From Klebsiella pneumoniae (GTDB lineage: Bacteria > Myxococcota_A > UBA796 > GCA-2862545), in NCBI GenBank assembly GCA_945861065.1, contig CAMASI010000020.1, positions 1-50,722 of the forward strand: DNA of 50,722 nt, given 5' to 3'. A program made the translations under genes and the position numbers. Position 1 is the first letter of the stretch; each line of letters begins with the position of its first letter. Below are positions 8,574 through 17,224 of the stretch, piece by piece. The notes under the pieces are model-generated. The model saw only the letters and a list, made by a program, of their open reading frames with translations. It had not been told where the DNA came from and made no database searches.

Positions 8574-9911
8574 GTGGGCAACGTCTTCCTGCAGATCTGG
8601 CGAATGGAGGAACTGCGTAAGCGGGTCCTGTTCACGCTCGGGATGCTCGCGATCTATCGTCTGGGGATCTTTATCCCAGCACCGGGAATCGATCGCACGC
8701 TGTTGGGTGAGTGGTTCAACGACCGCGACAACTCGCTGTTCGGCATGTACGACATGTTCTCGGGTGGGGCGCTGAAGCAGTACAGCGTGTTCTTCTTGGG
8801 AATTATGCCGTACATTACGGCGTCAATCATCATCCAACTCATGTCGGAGTTGGTGCCCACGCTCAAGCGCATCAAGGACGAAGGGCAGACCGGACGCCAG
8901 AAGTTGACGCAGTATACGCGCTACTTCGCGATCCTAATCGCCCTCGGCCAGGCCCTTTCGACCGCGATCTCATTTGAAACGATGCGTGTGGGCAGCAATA
9001 GTGTGGTCATCGACCCGGGCTGGCCGTATCGCTTGCTGACGATGGTCACGATGACGGGAGGCGCCTGCTTCGTGATGTGGCTCGGCGAGCAGATGACGGA
9101 GCGCGGCGTAGGCAACGGTGCGTCTGTCCTGATCGCCTGCGGGATCATCGATGGCCTGCCGCAGGCCGTGGCGCTCATGGCGCAGTTCGTCCAGATGGGC
9201 GAGGTCAAACTACTTCAGGCCGGTCTGCTCCTCTGTTTCATGTTCGGCGTGATATTCGCCATTGTGTTCGTGGAACGTGGGCAACGTCGAATACCGCTTC
9301 AGTATGCCAAACGCGTACTGGGTCGAAGGGTGTACGAAGGGCAGACGACGTACCTTCCGTTGAAAGTGAACAACGCGGGCGTGATCCCGCCGATCTTTGC
9401 GTCTTCCTTGTTGATGCTGCCGAGCACGGCCGGTCAGTTCATCGACTGGGTCTTCATCGACTGGCTCGCTTCAGCGTTTTATCCGGGCCGTTGGCTGTAC
9501 AACGCCAGCTACGTCCTGCTCGTCGTCGTGTTTGCCTTTTACTACACGGCCGTCACGTTCAAGCCCGAGGACATCGCGGAGAACCTAAAGAAGCAGGGCG
9601 GCTTCATTCCGAAGGTACGGCCAGGCAAAGAGACGGCCCTGTACCTGGATTGGGTTCTCAACCGGCTGACTACGGCGGGAGGCCTTTACCTATCTGCAGT
9701 TTGTATTCTGCCTACGCTGCTGGTCTCGGACTACGGTGTGCCGTTTTACTTCGGCGGGACGAGTCTGCTAATCGTCGTCGGTGTTGCGCTCGACAGCGTG
9801 GCGCAGGTCGAGGCCCAGTTGTCCACCCGGCACTACGATGGTGTTGCTGGGCCCAAAGGGATGCGGGCGAAACGGCGTCAGCGCCTGGGTGGGCAGGGGC
9901 CGTGGGTCTGA
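8574..9911 (+). CDS. secY: Protein translocase subunit SecY
   Basis: 445 residues, the channel of the Sec translocon, with about ten hydrophobic segments. Family blocks: FIPAPGIDRTLL in the plug region, LGIMPYITASIIIQLM (TM2), RDEGQTGRQKLTQYTRY-like cytoplasmic loop, and PLKVNNAGVIPPIFASSLL (TM7). It starts at GTG 8574 with GGAGA upstream. Its stop overlaps the proposed map start by 10 bases. adk, often found between secY and map, is absent. Confidence 0.97.
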   Translation: MGNVFLQIWRMEELRKRVLFTLGMLAIYRLGIFIPAPGIDRTLLGEWFNDRDNSLFGMYDMFSGGALKQYSVFFLGIMPYITASIIIQLMSELVPTLKRIKDEGQTGRQKLTQYTRYFAILIALGQALSTAISFETMRVGSNSVVIDPGWPYRLLTMVTMTGGACFVMWLGEQMTERGVGNGASVLIACGIIDGLPQAVALMAQFVQMGEVKLLQAGLLLCFMFGVIFAIVFVERGQRRIPLQYAKRVLGRRVYEGQTTYLPLKVNNAGVIPPIFASSLLMLPSTAGQFIDWVFIDWLASAFYPGRWLYNASYVLLVVVFAFYYTAVTFKPEDIAENLKKQGGFIPKVRPGKETALYLDWVLNRLTTAGGLYLSAVCILPTLLVSDYGVPFYFGGTSLLIVVGVALDSVAQVEAQLSTRHYDGVAGPKGMRAKRRQRLGGQGPWV

Positions 9912-10726
9912 GCGCAGCGCGCGGCTTCCCTGAAGCCGTCAAGGAGCCCTGGGAGCTGGCGGTCATGCGGGACGCGGGGCGTCGGCTGGCTGAGGTTGCT
10001 GTGAGGGTGCGTGAGGCCGTCAGGCCCGGTGTGACTGGGCTAGAGTTGGACCGGATCGCGGAGAGCGAGACGCGTTCCCGGGGGGCTTCGCCGTGTTTCA
10101 AAGGGTACACGTTGGAGCCCGGGTACCCGTTCCCTGCTTCCATCTGCTTGTCACCCAACAACGCAGTGGTCCACGGCATTCCGGATGATCGTCCGCTCGT
10201 CGAGGGGGACTTAGTGTCGATAGACCTGGGTCTTGTGTACGGGGGGTACCATGCAGACATGGCGTTTTCGGTTCCGATTGGCGTGGTGTCGGAGGCGGTC
10301 ACCCGACTCCTTGACGTGACCGAGCGGAGCTTGTATGAGGGCGTGGCTCGGGTTCTGCCCGGCAACCGCATCGGGGACATCGGACACGCGATCCAGCAGT
10401 TCATCACACCACACCGGTTTGGAATCGTCAGGGACTACGTTGGGCACGGCATCGGCCGGCGAATGCATGAGTCACCGTCGGTCCCCAATGTCGGGGTGCC
10501 TGGCAAGGGAAACCTCCTGAAGCCGGGCATGTGTCTCGCGATCGAACCCATGATCACCATGGGGGGCTACGCGACACGGGTGGCGAAGGACCGGTGGACC
10601 GTTCTGACGGCCGACGGGAGCCTAGCAGCGCATTTCGAACACACGGTCGCCGTGACCCCTAGGGGTCCGGAGATTCTAACGGTGCTCGAGGGAGAGAACC
10701 CACTCTCCAGGTACGGAATCAGCTGA
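9902..10726 (+). CDS. map: Methionine aminopeptidase, type I
   Basis: About 274 residues if the GTG overlapping the secY end is used; the first family-like segment is EPWELAVMRDAGRRLAEV. All five metal ligands of the pita-bread fold are visible: the two Asp in VSIDLGLVYGGYHADMAF, the His in GHGIGRRMHESP, and the Glu in CLAIEPMITMGG and HFEHTVAVT. It removes N-terminal Met from nascent proteins. The start is uncertain because the open frame runs far back within secY. infA and rpmJ, common next genes, are missing. Confidence 0.94.
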   Translation: MGLSAARGFPEAVKEPWELAVMRDAGRRLAEVAVRVREAVRPGVTGLELDRIAESETRSRGASPCFKGYTLEPGYPFPASICLSPNNAVVHGIPDDRPLVEGDLVSIDLGLVYGGYHADMAFSVPIGVVSEAVTRLLDVTERSLYEGVARVLPGNRIGDIGHAIQQFITPHRFGIVRDYVGHGIGRRMHESPSVPNVGVPGKGNLLKPGMCLAIEPMITMGGYATRVAKDRWTVLTADGSLAAHFEHTVAVTPRGPEILTVLEGENPLSRYGIS

Positions 10727-10729
10727 ATG

Positions 10730-10746
10730 GGACCGCAACGCGGTCC
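10730..10746 (+). other. Perfect hairpin between map and rpsM
   Basis: A 7-bp perfect stem (GGACCGC / GCGGTCC) with an AAC loop lies directly after the map stop and 21 bases before rpsM. There is no U tract, so it does not look like an intrinsic terminator. It could be an attenuator or an r-protein binding site at the head of the alpha section, or an mRNA-stabilising or processing hairpin. Function is inference. Confidence 0.4.
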
Positions 10747-10767
10747 ATGTGACGAAGGGGTGAAACG

Positions 10768-11139
10768 GTGGCTCGTATTGAAGGTGTAGACCTCCCGCGC
10801 AACAAGCCCGTCTGGGTGGCGCTTCAGTATCTGTACGGCATTGGCCGGACGGCATCACTTCGCATCGTGGGCTTGGTGGGTATCGACCAAAAGACCCGCG
10901 TGTTCCAGCTGACCGACCACGAGATCGCACGGATCCGTGAAGTCATTCAGCAAAACTTCCGGGTCGAAGGTGAGCTTCGCAAGGAAGTCGCAATGAACAT
11001 TAAACGCCTCATCGACCTAGGCTCCTACCGGGGACTGCGTCATCGGCGAGGACTCCCCGTTCGCGGTCAGCGGACCCACACCAACGCACGGACCCGCAAG
11101 GGGCCGCGTCGCTCCCTTGGCTCCAAGTCCAAGCGATAG
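10768..11139 (+). CDS. rpsM: 30S ribosomal protein S13
   Basis: 123 residues from a GTG start ([26 protein letters not shown]). It has the H2TH region and the C-terminal [28 protein letters not shown] tail that reaches the P site. S13 contacts S19 and forms subunit bridges. It opens the alpha section, followed by rpsK. Confidence 0.98.
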   Translation: MARIEGVDLPRNKPVWVALQYLYGIGRTASLRIVGLVGIDQKTRVFQLTDHEIARIREVIQQNFRVEGELRKEVAMNIKRLIDLGSYRGLRHRRGLPVRGQRTHTNARTRKGPRRSLGSKSKR

Positions 11140-11151
11140 GCAGAGGACACG

Positions 11152-11559
11152 ATGAGTACCGAAACAGAAGGTAAGGCAGGACGGGCGTCTAAGGGTCGCA
11201 AGACCAAGAAGAGCGTGCCGGCTGGCATCGCTCACATTCAAGCCACGTTCAATAATACTACCGTGACCATTACGGATCTCGCGGGCAATACCGTTGCCTG
11301 GAGCTCCGCTGGGGTCATGCGGTTCAAGGGATCCCGGAAGAGCACCCCGTTCGCGGCCCAGTTGGTCGCGGAAGACGCTGCGCGCAAGGCCATGGAACAT
11401 GGCATGAAGCAGGTGGGCGTGTACGTCAAGGGCCCCGGCACTGGCCGCGAGTCTGCACTGCGCGCGATCGCCAACACCGGACTTCGCATCACACTTATCA
11501 AGGACGTCACGCCGATTCCCCATAACGGCTGTCGTCCTCCGAAGCGTCGCCGCGTCTAG
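11152..11559 (+). CDS. rpsK: 30S ribosomal protein S11
   Basis: 135 residues. [59 protein letters not shown] and the end [18 protein letters not shown] are S11 signatures. S11 lies on the 30S platform. Normally rpsD (S4) follows; here a 130-base spacer with two hairpins leads to rpoA. Confidence 0.98.
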   Translation: MSTETEGKAGRASKGRKTKKSVPAGIAHIQATFNNTTVTITDLAGNTVAWSSAGVMRFKGSRKSTPFAAQLVAEDAARKAMEHGMKQVGVYVKGPGTGRESALRAIANTGLRITLIKDVTPIPHNGCRPPKRRRV

Positions 11560-11569
11560 CGGCGTAGAC

Positions 11570-11584
11570 CGGCTCCTAGAGCCG
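11570..11584 (+). other. Hairpin in rpsK-rpoA spacer (first)
   Basis: CGGCTC and GAGCCG form a perfect 6-bp stem around a CTA triloop, 10 bases after rpsK. No run of T follows, so intrinsic termination is unlikely. It occupies part of the space where rpsD usually lies. A role in processing or translational control is speculative. Confidence 0.35.
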
Positions 11585-11607
11585 CGCTGACCTTGGTCTG
11601 GTTGGCG

Positions 11608-11625
11608 CGCCCGCATCGACGGGCG
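11608..11625 (+). other. Hairpin in rpsK-rpoA spacer (second)
   Basis: CGCCCG and CGGGCG pair around a six-base loop (CATCGA). It lies about 65 bases before the chosen rpoA ATG. Together with the hairpin at 11570-11584 it makes a structured leader for rpoA. No T tract follows. Confidence 0.35.
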
Positions 11626-11689
11626 GTCATCATCCCAAATCGGGCGTGAGGCCGTTTTGACCGCGGCCAAGAAGCCCGACGAGGACAGT

Positions 11690-12703
11690 ATGGAAACACA
11701 CCTGTACGGAAACTGGCGGGGCCTTATCAAGCCGCGCAAGGTCGAGCGGGACGGTAAGTCCGGCAAGAACTATGGCAAGTTCGTCATCAAGCCGCTTGAG
11801 CGCGGTTTTGGGACGACGATGGGCAATTCGCTTCGGCGTGTGTTGCTTTCATCGCTTCAGGGGGCCGCGGTGACCGCGGTGCGCATTGAAGGCGTACTGC
11901 ATGAGTTCGCCTACCTGCCCGGCATCGTTGAAGACGTGACGGATATCGTCCTGAACATCAAGGGCGTCTTGTTGCGCACCGCGAGCCCGGATGTGATCCG
12001 CGGCCGGGTGAGCCGCAGGGGAGAAGTTGGCAAGCCCACGATCGTTCGGGCCGGCGATTTTAGCTTTGATGGCGCCTGCGAGGTGCTCAATCCGAACCAC
12101 GCGATCTGCACGCTGACCCACGAGGGTCACTTTGAGGCCGACGTGACCGTGCAATCGGGACGCGGCTACGTCCCGGCGTCGCAGAACAAGAATCCCGAGG
12201 ACCCGCTGGGCACGATCCCGGTCGACGCTATTTTTTCGCCGATCAAACGCGTTCGCTACATGGTCATGAACGCCCGTGTCGGAAATCGCACCGACTACGA
12301 CCGGTTGACGCTGGAAATCTACACGGATGGATCCGTGACCCCTGAGGACTCGTTGGCCTACGCGGCGAAGATTCTCAAAGAGCAACTCCAGATCTTCATC
12401 AACTTCGCTGAGGAAGAGGAGCCTGAGGCCGCCGACGAAAGCGGCGAAGATCAGGAATACTCCGAGTTCCTTTTCAAGCGCGTGGACGAGCTGGAACTGT
12501 CCGTACGGTCTCAGAACTGCCTCCAGAACGCGGGGATCGAGTTCATCTGGCAGCTCGTGGAGAAGTCTGAGGCAGAGATGCTCAAGACGAAGAACTTCGG
12601 GCGCAAGTCCCTCAACGAGATCAAGCAGATTCTCCAACAACTCAACCTGCAACTCGGCACGAAACTGCCGAGCGCGTTTCCTCGCCACAAGTCGGGCGGC
12701 TAA
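11690..12703 (+). CDS. rpoA: DNA-directed RNA polymerase subunit alpha
   Basis: 337 residues from the ATG (METHLYGNWRGLIKPRKVE); a TTG 33 bases upstream is an alternative. The N-terminal dimerisation domain shows FVIKPLERGFGTTMGNSLRRVLLSSLQGAAV. An acidic linker near residue 240-255 (EEEEPEAADESGEDQEY) leads to the C-terminal domain (LELSVRSQNCLQNAGI, NFGRKSLNEIKQIL), which contacts UP elements and activators. It is isolated from rpsK by a 130-base spacer because rpsD is not here. Confidence 0.97.
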   Translation: METHLYGNWRGLIKPRKVERDGKSGKNYGKFVIKPLERGFGTTMGNSLRRVLLSSLQGAAVTAVRIEGVLHEFAYLPGIVEDVTDIVLNIKGVLLRTASPDVIRGRVSRRGEVGKPTIVRAGDFSFDGACEVLNPNHAICTLTHEGHFEADVTVQSGRGYVPASQNKNPEDPLGTIPVDAIFSPIKRVRYMVMNARVGNRTDYDRLTLEIYTDGSVTPEDSLAYAAKILKEQLQIFINFAEEEEPEAADESGEDQEYSEFLFKRVDELELSVRSQNCLQNAGIEFIWQLVEKSEAEMLKTKNFGRKSLNEIKQILQQLNLQLGTKLPSAFPRHKSGG

Positions 12704-12718
12704 GCACCGGGAGCAGAG

Positions 12719-13153
12719 ATGCGTCATCGCAACGCTCGGCGAAAGCTGAGTATGGACGGAGCGCAGCGCCGTGCCATGTTTCGCAACATGGTCACATCGT
12801 TGCTGCAGTTTGGGCAGATCGAGACGACGCTGATGAAGGCCAAGGAGCTGCGCGGCGTGGCCGAGCGCGTGCTCTCCATTGGAAAGCGAGCGCCCGTGAC
12901 GGCTGGCCTCGAGGGCGACGTGCTCGCGAAGGCGACGGCGACGCGCGTCGCCGCGATTCGTCGGGCCGCGATCTGGGTGCACGACGACGAGACCCTTCGC
13001 AAGGTCTTTGGCGAGTACGCGGAACGGTTCCGTTCGCGGCCCGGCGGCTACACCCGGGTCCTGAGGGTCGGGATTCGTCCGGGCGACAAGGCCCCGATGG
13101 CCGTCATCCAGCTGGTTGAGGCGATTCCCGCGACCGAGAGCGCCGCGGTATAG
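12719..13153 (+). CDS. rplQ: 50S ribosomal protein L17
   Basis: 144 residues: MRHRNARRKLSMDGAQRRAMFRNMVTSLLQFGQIETTLMKAKELR is the classic L17 start, and GGYTRVLRVGIRPGDKAPMAVIQLVE the classic end. L17 lies near the tunnel exit. It closes the ribosomal superoperon; a Fur-type gene follows 19 bases later. Confidence 0.98.
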   Translation: MRHRNARRKLSMDGAQRRAMFRNMVTSLLQFGQIETTLMKAKELRGVAERVLSIGKRAPVTAGLEGDVLAKATATRVAAIRRAAIWVHDDETLRKVFGEYAERFRSRPGGYTRVLRVGIRPGDKAPMAVIQLVEAIPATESAAV

Positions 13154-13172
13154 GTCGCGGGGAGAGGTCCAC

Positions 13173-13637
13173 GTGGACCCAGCAGACGGCATGGCTCGGT
13201 TTCGGGCCTACCTCGAGTCCCACGACCTGCACGTCACTGCGCAACGCAGCGTAGTGGCGCGAGCCTTTTTTGAGGCTGGCAGGCACCTGTCGCTTTTGGA
13301 GCTTCTGAGCGTCGTGCATCGAGCGAGCCCGCGGGTGGGGTACGTGACGGTGTACCGGACCATGAGGTTGCTAGCGGACGCTGGGCTCGCGACCGAGCAT
13401 CATTTTGGAGAGACGGGCCAGGCGCACTTTGAGCCCGTGGGCAACGAGCACCATGACCATTTCATCTGCGTGACGTGCGGAAAGGTGTTTGAGGTGGAGG
13501 AGCCACGTTTCGAGGCGTTGCAGGCGGATATTGCGGGTACGCTAGGCCTGCGGGTGGTCTCTCATCGGCACGAGGTGTACGGCGAGTGCATTCGGCCCGA
13601 CTGTGAGGGGATTGGCTCAGGGCCGGTCGGGGATTAA
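13173..13637 (+). CDS. Fur-family metal-responsive repressor
   Basis: 154 residues from GTG 13173, chosen for the GGAGAGG six bases upstream; ATG 13191 would give 148. The N-terminal winged helix is typical (HVTAQRSVVARAFFEAGRHLSLLELL, VGYVTVYRTMRLLADAGL). The metal sites are present: EHHDHFICVTCGKVFEVEE gives the HHDH ligands and a CxxC, and a second pair is in GECIRPDC. Fur-type proteins bind AT-rich operators with a metal corepressor. Ferric, zinc or peroxide sensing cannot be separated from sequence alone. It lies between rplQ and secG. Confidence 0.9.
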   Translation: MDPADGMARFRAYLESHDLHVTAQRSVVARAFFEAGRHLSLLELLSVVHRASPRVGYVTVYRTMRLLADAGLATEHHFGETGQAHFEPVGNEHHDHFICVTCGKVFEVEEPRFEALQADIAGTLGLRVVSHRHEVYGECIRPDCEGIGSGPVGD

Positions 13638-13688
13638 GGACGGCGGCGAAAACTGCGTCTCGTGACGCGCAACGTGAAGAGAGCCCAG

Positions 13689-14063
13689 ATGTACCTGTTC
13701 ATCGTCTCGTTACATGTGCTTCTGTGCGCGCTGCTCGTACTCGTGATTGTCGTTCAGCCCGGAAAGGGTGGTGATGTGGGAGCTGCCTTTGGTGGGGGCG
13801 CTAGCACGACGATCTTTGGGCCCCGCGGACCTTCGGGCTTGCTCCAGCGCGCGACCACTGTGATTGCGATGATGTTCATGGGCACGTCGTTGATACTCGC
13901 CGTGTACTCGAAGCGGGGCTTGATGGAGAACGCGGACGTGAACGGTGCGATCAGGCAGTTGCAGGAGCAAAAGGCTTTAGAGAAGGCGAAGTCAACGGGT
14001 GAGGCTCCGGTATTGCCTGACGACGCGCCTGTTCCCGAGATTGGCCCGAAGGGACGTCGTTGA
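13689..14063 (+). CDS. secG: Protein translocase subunit SecG
   Basis: 124 residues from ATG 13689 (MYLFIVSLHVLLCALLVLVIVVQ), with GAAGAGAG upstream; a GTG at 13662 would add nine residues. Two membrane segments (about 3-22 and 55-74) flank the conserved QPGKGGDVGAAFGGGASTTIFGPRG loop. The charged, Pro-rich C-terminal tail is longer than in many SecG proteins. SecG assists SecYEG translocation. It is followed by tRNA-Leu(GAG), as in Escherichia coli secG-leuU. Confidence 0.95.
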   Translation: MYLFIVSLHVLLCALLVLVIVVQPGKGGDVGAAFGGGASTTIFGPRGPSGLLQRATTVIAMMFMGTSLILAVYSKRGLMENADVNGAIRQLQEQKALEKAKSTGEAPVLPDDAPVPEIGPKGRR

Positions 14064-14111
14064 CGACGGGCGCCCGGTCGCATTAGGCGCGGGGGGCTCG
14101 GAAACGGGCAT

Positions 14112-14194
14112 GCGCAGGTGGCGGAATTTGGTAGACGCGCTAGTTTGAGGTGCTAGTGGGGAAACCCTTGGGGGTTCGAGTCCCCCCCCGCGCA
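14112..14194 (+). tRNA. tRNA-Leu, anticodon GAG
   Basis: An 83-base class II tRNA with acceptor GCGCAGG/CCCGCGC, D arm, anticodon stem CTAGT/GCTAG around loop TTGAGGT (anticodon GAG, reading CUC/CUU), a variable arm and T arm GGGGG TTCGAGT CCCCC. Position 5:68 is an A-C mismatch. CCA is not encoded. It lies 48 bases after secG and ends 5 bases from the convergent tpiA stop. Confidence 0.95.
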
Positions 14195-14199
14195 CTCCT

Positions 14200-14970
14200 T
14201 CAGGAAGATCGCGCCCGAAGGGCGGCGGCGATGATCGCCGCGAAGGCGACTGGATCGAGACTGGCGCCTCCGACCAGCGCGCCGTCGATGTCTGGGCACG
14301 AGAGGAGCGCGGCCGCGTTCGACGCTTTGACGCTACCGCCGTAAAGTAGGCGCATGTCGCGGCCGACCCAGGCGGAGAACTGTCCGGCGAGCCACGTGCG
14401 GATGTGTCGGTGCGTTTCCTGGGCAAGCTCGGGTGTGGCGGTTTCGCCCGTGCCGATCGCCCAAACGGGTTCGTAGGCAACGCTCACGCCCGACAGTCGG
14501 TCCTCCGGCAGTCCCTTCAGCGCGCCACTCAACTGCGCTTCGATGACGGTGAAGGCCTGGCCTGATTGGCGTTCCGTGAGGGACTCGCCGACGCAGAGGA
14601 TCGGAAGCAGTCCGGCGTCCAAACTTGCGACGAGGCGCTGCCTCGTTCTTTCGATGTCGTCGGCATAGCCGGTGCGGCGCTCCGAATGGCCCACGAGCGT
14701 AAACTCGCAGCCCAGCTCACGTGCGATGGTGGCGCTGTTGGAACCTGTGTAGGCCCCGCTTCCGGCAACCTCGACGTCCTGAATCCCAACTGCGACGGGG
14801 GAGGCGCCGACGACTTGGCGGACGGCGGGAATCGACAGCGCAGTCGGGAACACCGCGAGCGTCGCGTCCACAGCCGGGTCGATGGAGGCGACGAGCTTCT
14901 CCGCCAACGCGGCGGACGCCTGGGGCCCCAAGTGGAGCTTCCAATTCCCCGCGACAAACGGACGTCTCAT
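14200..14970 (-). CDS. tpiA: Triosephosphate isomerase
   Basis: 256 residues, full length. Catalytic residues are visible: Lys in AGNWKLHLG, His in TLVGHSERR, and Glu in VAYEPVWAIGTGETATPE, with the phosphate-binding LLYGGSVKASNA near the C-terminus. It interconverts DHAP and glyceraldehyde-3-phosphate. The ATG overlaps the pgk stop (ATGA), so tpiA is translationally coupled as the last gene of a gapA-pgk-tpiA operon. Confidence 0.97.
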   Translation of the reverse strand: MRRPFVAGNWKLHLGPQASAALAEKLVASIDPAVDATLAVFPTALSIPAVRQVVGASPVAVGIQDVEVAGSGAYTGSNSATIARELGCEFTLVGHSERRTGYADDIERTRQRLVASLDAGLLPILCVGESLTERQSGQAFTVIEAQLSGALKGLPEDRLSGVSVAYEPVWAIGTGETATPELAQETHRHIRTWLAGQFSAWVGRDMRLLYGGSVKASNAAALLSCPDIDGALVGGASLDPVAFAAIIAAALRARSS

Positions 14971-16166
14971 CCTTTCTTCCGAAGGGCGGCCAGGCCGGGA
15001 AGATCGCCGTGCTCGAGGTATTCAAGTGCGGCGCCTCCTCCCGTGGAGATGTGGCTGATGCGTGGCGCCACGCCTGCTTTGACGACCGCGGCTGCGGAGT
15101 CGCCGCCGCCGACCACCGTGAAGGCGCCAGACGCGGCGACGGCCTCGGCGACAGCAAACGTCCCGCCTTCGAAACCGCTCCACTCAAATACGCCCATTGG
15201 GCCGTTCCAGAACAGCGTGCCGCAGCGCGAAAGAACGGTATTCCAAGCGCTGAGCGTGGCCGGACCGATGTCCAGCCCCATCCGATCTGCCGGGATCGTC
15301 GTCACGGTCTCAGGAACCGCCGTGGCGTCGAATGCCGCGCCCACGATGTGGTCGCAAGGCAGGTGGACCTTGACGCCTCGAGCGGCCAGCCGATCGAGCA
15401 GGGCGCGCGCGTACTCGACGCGGTCCGCCTCAACACGGGATGAGCCTACAGAGTCGCCTCGCGCGGCCAGAAAGGTGTAGGCCATCGCGCCACCGATGAA
15501 CAGGTGGTCGATTCGTCGTGCCAAAGCGTCGATCACGCCGATTTTGTCGGACACCTTGGCCCCACCGAGGATGGCGCCGTAGGGGCGTCGAACGGCGGCT
15601 GCGTCTGTGGAAACGAGGGGCGCCAACGCCTCCAGCTCGGCCTGGACCAGCAGTCCCATCGCCGAGGGCAAAAGCGCGGGTACGCCGGTAATGCTAGCGT
15701 CACGACGGTGAAGGCAGCCGAATGCGTCTTGGACGAAGACGTCGGCGAGTGATGCGAGCTGTCGCGCAAATCCCGCATCTTCGTTCTTCTCTCGAGGGTC
15801 GAAACGCAGGTTCTCGAGGAGGAGAACGCCGCGCTCCGGCAGGTCACGCACGAGGTGACCCACCTCGTCGCCAACTGTGTCGTGGGCGAAAAGAATTTCG
15901 TCGTTGAGCAGCTCGGCGAGACAGGCCGCGACGGGCAGCAGGCTGTACTTGGAGTCTCTTGCGTCCTTGGGGCGACCGAGATGGCTGGCGAGCACCACTT
16001 TGGCCCCCGCCTCCCGAAGCGCTCGGAGGGTCGGAAGCGCGGCTCGGACACGCGTGTCGTCCGATACCCGGTCGCCGTCCAATGGGGTGTTGAAGTCGAC
16101 TCGGACCAGCGCCACGCGGCGAGCAACGTCGAGGTCAGCCAATGTTGGAATGGATCCTGAGGTCAT
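14967..16166 (-). CDS. pgk: Phosphoglycerate kinase
   Basis: 399 residues from the ATG one base after the gapA stop; an in-frame TTG 12 bases upstream overlaps gapA and is less likely. Substrate-binding blocks: RVALVRVDFNTPLDG, VVLASHLGRPKD, LLLENLRF and the nucleotide-binding GPMGVFEWSGFEGGT and VVGGGDSAAAV. It makes ATP from 1,3-bisphosphoglycerate. Central gene of the glycolytic operon. Confidence 0.97.
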   Translation of the reverse strand: MTSGSIPTLADLDVARRVALVRVDFNTPLDGDRVSDDTRVRAALPTLRALREAGAKVVLASHLGRPKDARDSKYSLLPVAACLAELLNDEILFAHDTVGDEVGHLVRDLPERGVLLLENLRFDPREKNEDAGFARQLASLADVFVQDAFGCLHRRDASITGVPALLPSAMGLLVQAELEALAPLVSTDAAAVRRPYGAILGGAKVSDKIGVIDALARRIDHLFIGGAMAYTFLAARGDSVGSSRVEADRVEYARALLDRLAARGVKVHLPCDHIVGAAFDATAVPETVTTIPADRMGLDIGPATLSAWNTVLSRCGTLFWNGPMGVFEWSGFEGGTFAVAEAVAASGAFTVVGGGDSAAAVVKAGVAPRISHISTGGGAALEYLEHGDLPGLAALRKKG

Positions 16167-16167
16167 G

Positions 16168-17175
16168 TCAGCTTCCAATCCGAACGGCGAGGTCGGTCAT
16201 GCGGTTGCTGAACCCCCACTCGTTGTCGTACCAGGCCAGCACCTTCACGAGCCGACCCCCGATCACGTCTGTCAGCGATAGGTCTACGATGGAAGAATGG
16301 GGGTTCCCGATGAGGTCCGACGACACCAGTTCTTCGTCGCTCGCTTCCAGGATGCCCTTGAGCGGGCCATTGGCGGCGTCGCGGAGAAGCCCATTGACCT
16401 CGTCGATCGTGGTGTCGCGGCCTGCCACGAAGACCAAGTCTACGAGGCTGACGTTAGGCGTGGGCACCCGAATCGCCAAGCCGTTGAATTTTCCTTTGAG
16501 CTGTGGCAGTACCAAGCCGATCGCCTTTGCCGCGCCCGTCTCCGTCGGTACCATGTTCAGGGCGGCGGCTCGCGCACGCCGGAATTTACCCTTGCGATGG
16601 GGCGTATCCAACAAAGATTGGTCCATGGTGTACGAGTGTATGGTCGTCATCAGCCCATGCACGACGCCGATTGCCGAATCCAACGGTTTCACCATCGGGG
16701 CTAGACAATTTGTCGTGCAGGAGGCATTGGACACGACGGTATGGTGGATTGGGTCGATGCCCTCGTCGTTCACGCCCATGACAAAGGTTCCATCTACGTC
16801 TTTGTCGCCCGGGGCCGAGATGACGACCTTTCGCGCTCCGGCAGAAATGTGTGCCTGGCAGGCCGCCTTGCTGGTGAACAGGCCCGTGCATTCCATCACA
16901 ACGTCCACCTTCGACGCGGACCATGGAAGCCGGGCCGGGTCTTTTTCAGCCGTGACTGGCACGAGCACGCCGTCGATGACGATGCCGTCGTCGGATGCTT
17001 TGACGTCGTGCTCCCACGTTCCGTGCACGGAGTCGCGCTTGAGCAGGTATGCGAGCATGTCAGGCTTGGTGAGATCGTTGATGTGGACGAACTCGACGTC
17101 GGGTCGACCCCAGGCCGCCCGCAACACGTTGCGTCCGATCCGACCGAAACCGTTGATAGCGACCCGAACGGGCAT
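16168..17175 (-). CDS. gapA: Glyceraldehyde-3-phosphate dehydrogenase, type I
   Basis: 335 residues. The NAD-binding start VRVAINGFGRIGRNVLRA, the catalytic Cys in VVSNASCTTNCLAP, the catalytic His in MTTIHSYTMDQSLLD and the C-terminal WYDNEWGFSNRM identify it. A strong GGAGG precedes the ATG. It heads the gapA-pgk-tpiA operon. The 49-base gap to the divergent flavoprotein gene must hold its promoter, but no clear sigma-70 hexamers are seen. Confidence 0.97.
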   Translation of the reverse strand: MPVRVAINGFGRIGRNVLRAAWGRPDVEFVHINDLTKPDMLAYLLKRDSVHGTWEHDVKASDDGIVIDGVLVPVTAEKDPARLPWSASKVDVVMECTGLFTSKAACQAHISAGARKVVISAPGDKDVDGTFVMGVNDEGIDPIHHTVVSNASCTTNCLAPMVKPLDSAIGVVHGLMTTIHSYTMDQSLLDTPHRKGKFRRARAAALNMVPTETGAAKAIGLVLPQLKGKFNGLAIRVPTPNVSLVDLVFVAGRDTTIDEVNGLLRDAANGPLKGILEASDEELVSSDLIGNPHSSIVDLSLTDVIGGRLVKVLAWYDNEWGFSNRMTDLAVRIGS

Positions 17176-17224
17176 AGGACCTCCAAGGGCGGACGGCTAA
17201 TCCGGACTGACGGAGCGTTGCACG

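Noticed and set aside
9077-9901. 275-residue N-terminal extension of methionine aminopeptidase
   Set aside because: It lies wholly within secY in another frame, Arg-rich and unlike any domain.
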